Shown here piece by piece: positions 5,272-5,492 of a stretch of DNA of 5,492 bases. Made by a program: the position numbers and the translations under genes. A model generated the notes under the pieces. That model was not told the origin of the DNA. It searched no databases and saw nothing but the letters and a program-made list of their open reading frames with translations. Source of the stretch: Rhodoferax sp. (GTDB taxonomy: Bacteria > Pseudomonadota > Gammaproteobacteria > Burkholderiales > Burkholderiaceae); NCBI GenBank assembly GCA_028292075.1, contig JAQGNA010000645.1, positions 1 through 5,492 on the forward strand, in the 5' to 3' direction. How positions within the stretch are numbered: position 1 is the first letter of the stretch; every line of letters begins with the position of its first letter.

Positions 5272-5492
5272 TCAGCGCGCCGTGCCAAGGCAGCCCGGCG
5301 CGGCCGGCCGCTCGGCTGCGCAGATGTCGCGGCCCAGCCAGACTTCATACGTGTCGGTGGTGGGCCTGGCATTGCGCAGCGTGGCCAGTGTGGCCGGCTG
5401 CCCGGCCAGGTCGCCCACCACGCGCAGCACCCAGCGGGCCAGTCCGCGTTCGCTTTTGCCCTGGGCCCGCACCTCGCTGCGAGCGGGCGCCT
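5272..5492 (-). CDS. Unidentified protein, C-terminal part (5' end beyond window)
   Basis: An open frame enters from the right edge and ends at TGA (5274-5272), giving about 72 residues. It is probably real: it stays open to the edge, third codon positions are mostly G or C, and the composition is balanced. Visible features are a basic, strand-like stretch RSEVRAQGKSERGLARWVLR, a middle LAGQPATLATLRNA, and TYEVWLGRDICAAERP ending PGCLGTAR. Two cysteines lie near the C-terminus (in RDIC and PGC), which could form a disulfide if exported. The first stretch is faintly reminiscent of C-terminal strands in minor pilin or PilX-like proteins, but this is too weak to name it. A GTG at 5472 is in frame but is unlikely to be the true start. 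It converges on eda. Confidence 0.6.
   Translation of the reverse strand, partial: APARSEVRAQGKSERGLARWVLRVVGDLAGQPATLATLRNARPTTDTYEVWLGRDICAAERPAAPGCLGTAR
5290..5319. repeat. GC-rich nested palindrome just past eda
   Basis: A perfect 12-bp palindrome, GCGGCCGGCCGC (5300-5311), is flanked by inverted arms GCAGCC (5290-5295) and GGCTGC (5314-5319). An RNA hairpin could form 35-64 nt after the eda stop and, on the other strand, within the last codons of the convergent gene. No T-run follows in either direction, so it is not a standard terminator. It may protect the edd-eda mRNA 3' end or simply reflect GC-rich coding sequence. Confidence 0.25.

Overview
The window is a GC-rich (roughly two-thirds G+C), densely coded chromosomal segment. 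Gene content, codon use with G/C at most third positions, TACAAT-type -10 elements and the look of the proteins suggest a betaproteobacterium, most likely Comamonadaceae (Variovorax/Acidovorax/Hydrogenophaga-like). That placement is inferred from sequence flavour; no database search was possible. There are no mobile elements, CRISPR arrays, tRNAs or rRNAs, and no stretch over 300 bases lacks a gene.

Layout, left to right. pdxH (1-689, minus, its last few codons beyond the left edge) encodes pyridoxine/pyridoxamine 5'-phosphate oxidase. Across a 38-bp gap it diverges from a MobA/MocA-like nucleotidyltransferase gene (728-1354, plus). That gene converges on a chaC-type gamma-glutamylcyclotransferase gene (1408-2040, minus). 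chaC diverges across a 44-bp gap from a small membrane-anchored OmpA/MotB-domain gene (2085-2594, plus), which ends at a textbook intrinsic terminator (2624-2649). A 160-bp intergenic region follows, carrying several GGTAAC/GTTACC half-sites. It precedes edd (2755-4575) and eda (4566-5255), which overlap by 10 bp. The right edge holds the C-terminal part of an unidentified minus-strand gene (5272-5492) convergent with eda.

Functionally, edd and eda form a complete lower Entner-Doudoroff module: 6-phosphogluconate is dehydrated to KDPG, which is split into pyruvate and glyceraldehyde 3-phosphate. Both proteins have their catalytic residues in place. The other genes look like unrelated housekeeping or accessory functions: vitamin B6 salvage, a nucleotidyltransferase, glutathione turnover and an envelope protein. 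They are arranged as alternating divergent and convergent single genes.

I do not see a clearly novel biological system. The signals most worth a second look are regulatory. They are the cluster of four GTTACC/GGTAAC half-sites around the edd start (found nowhere else in the window), the predicted chaC promoter inside the first codons of the OmpA-like gene facing that gene's own promoter, and the nested palindromes between pdxH and the nucleotidyltransferase gene.
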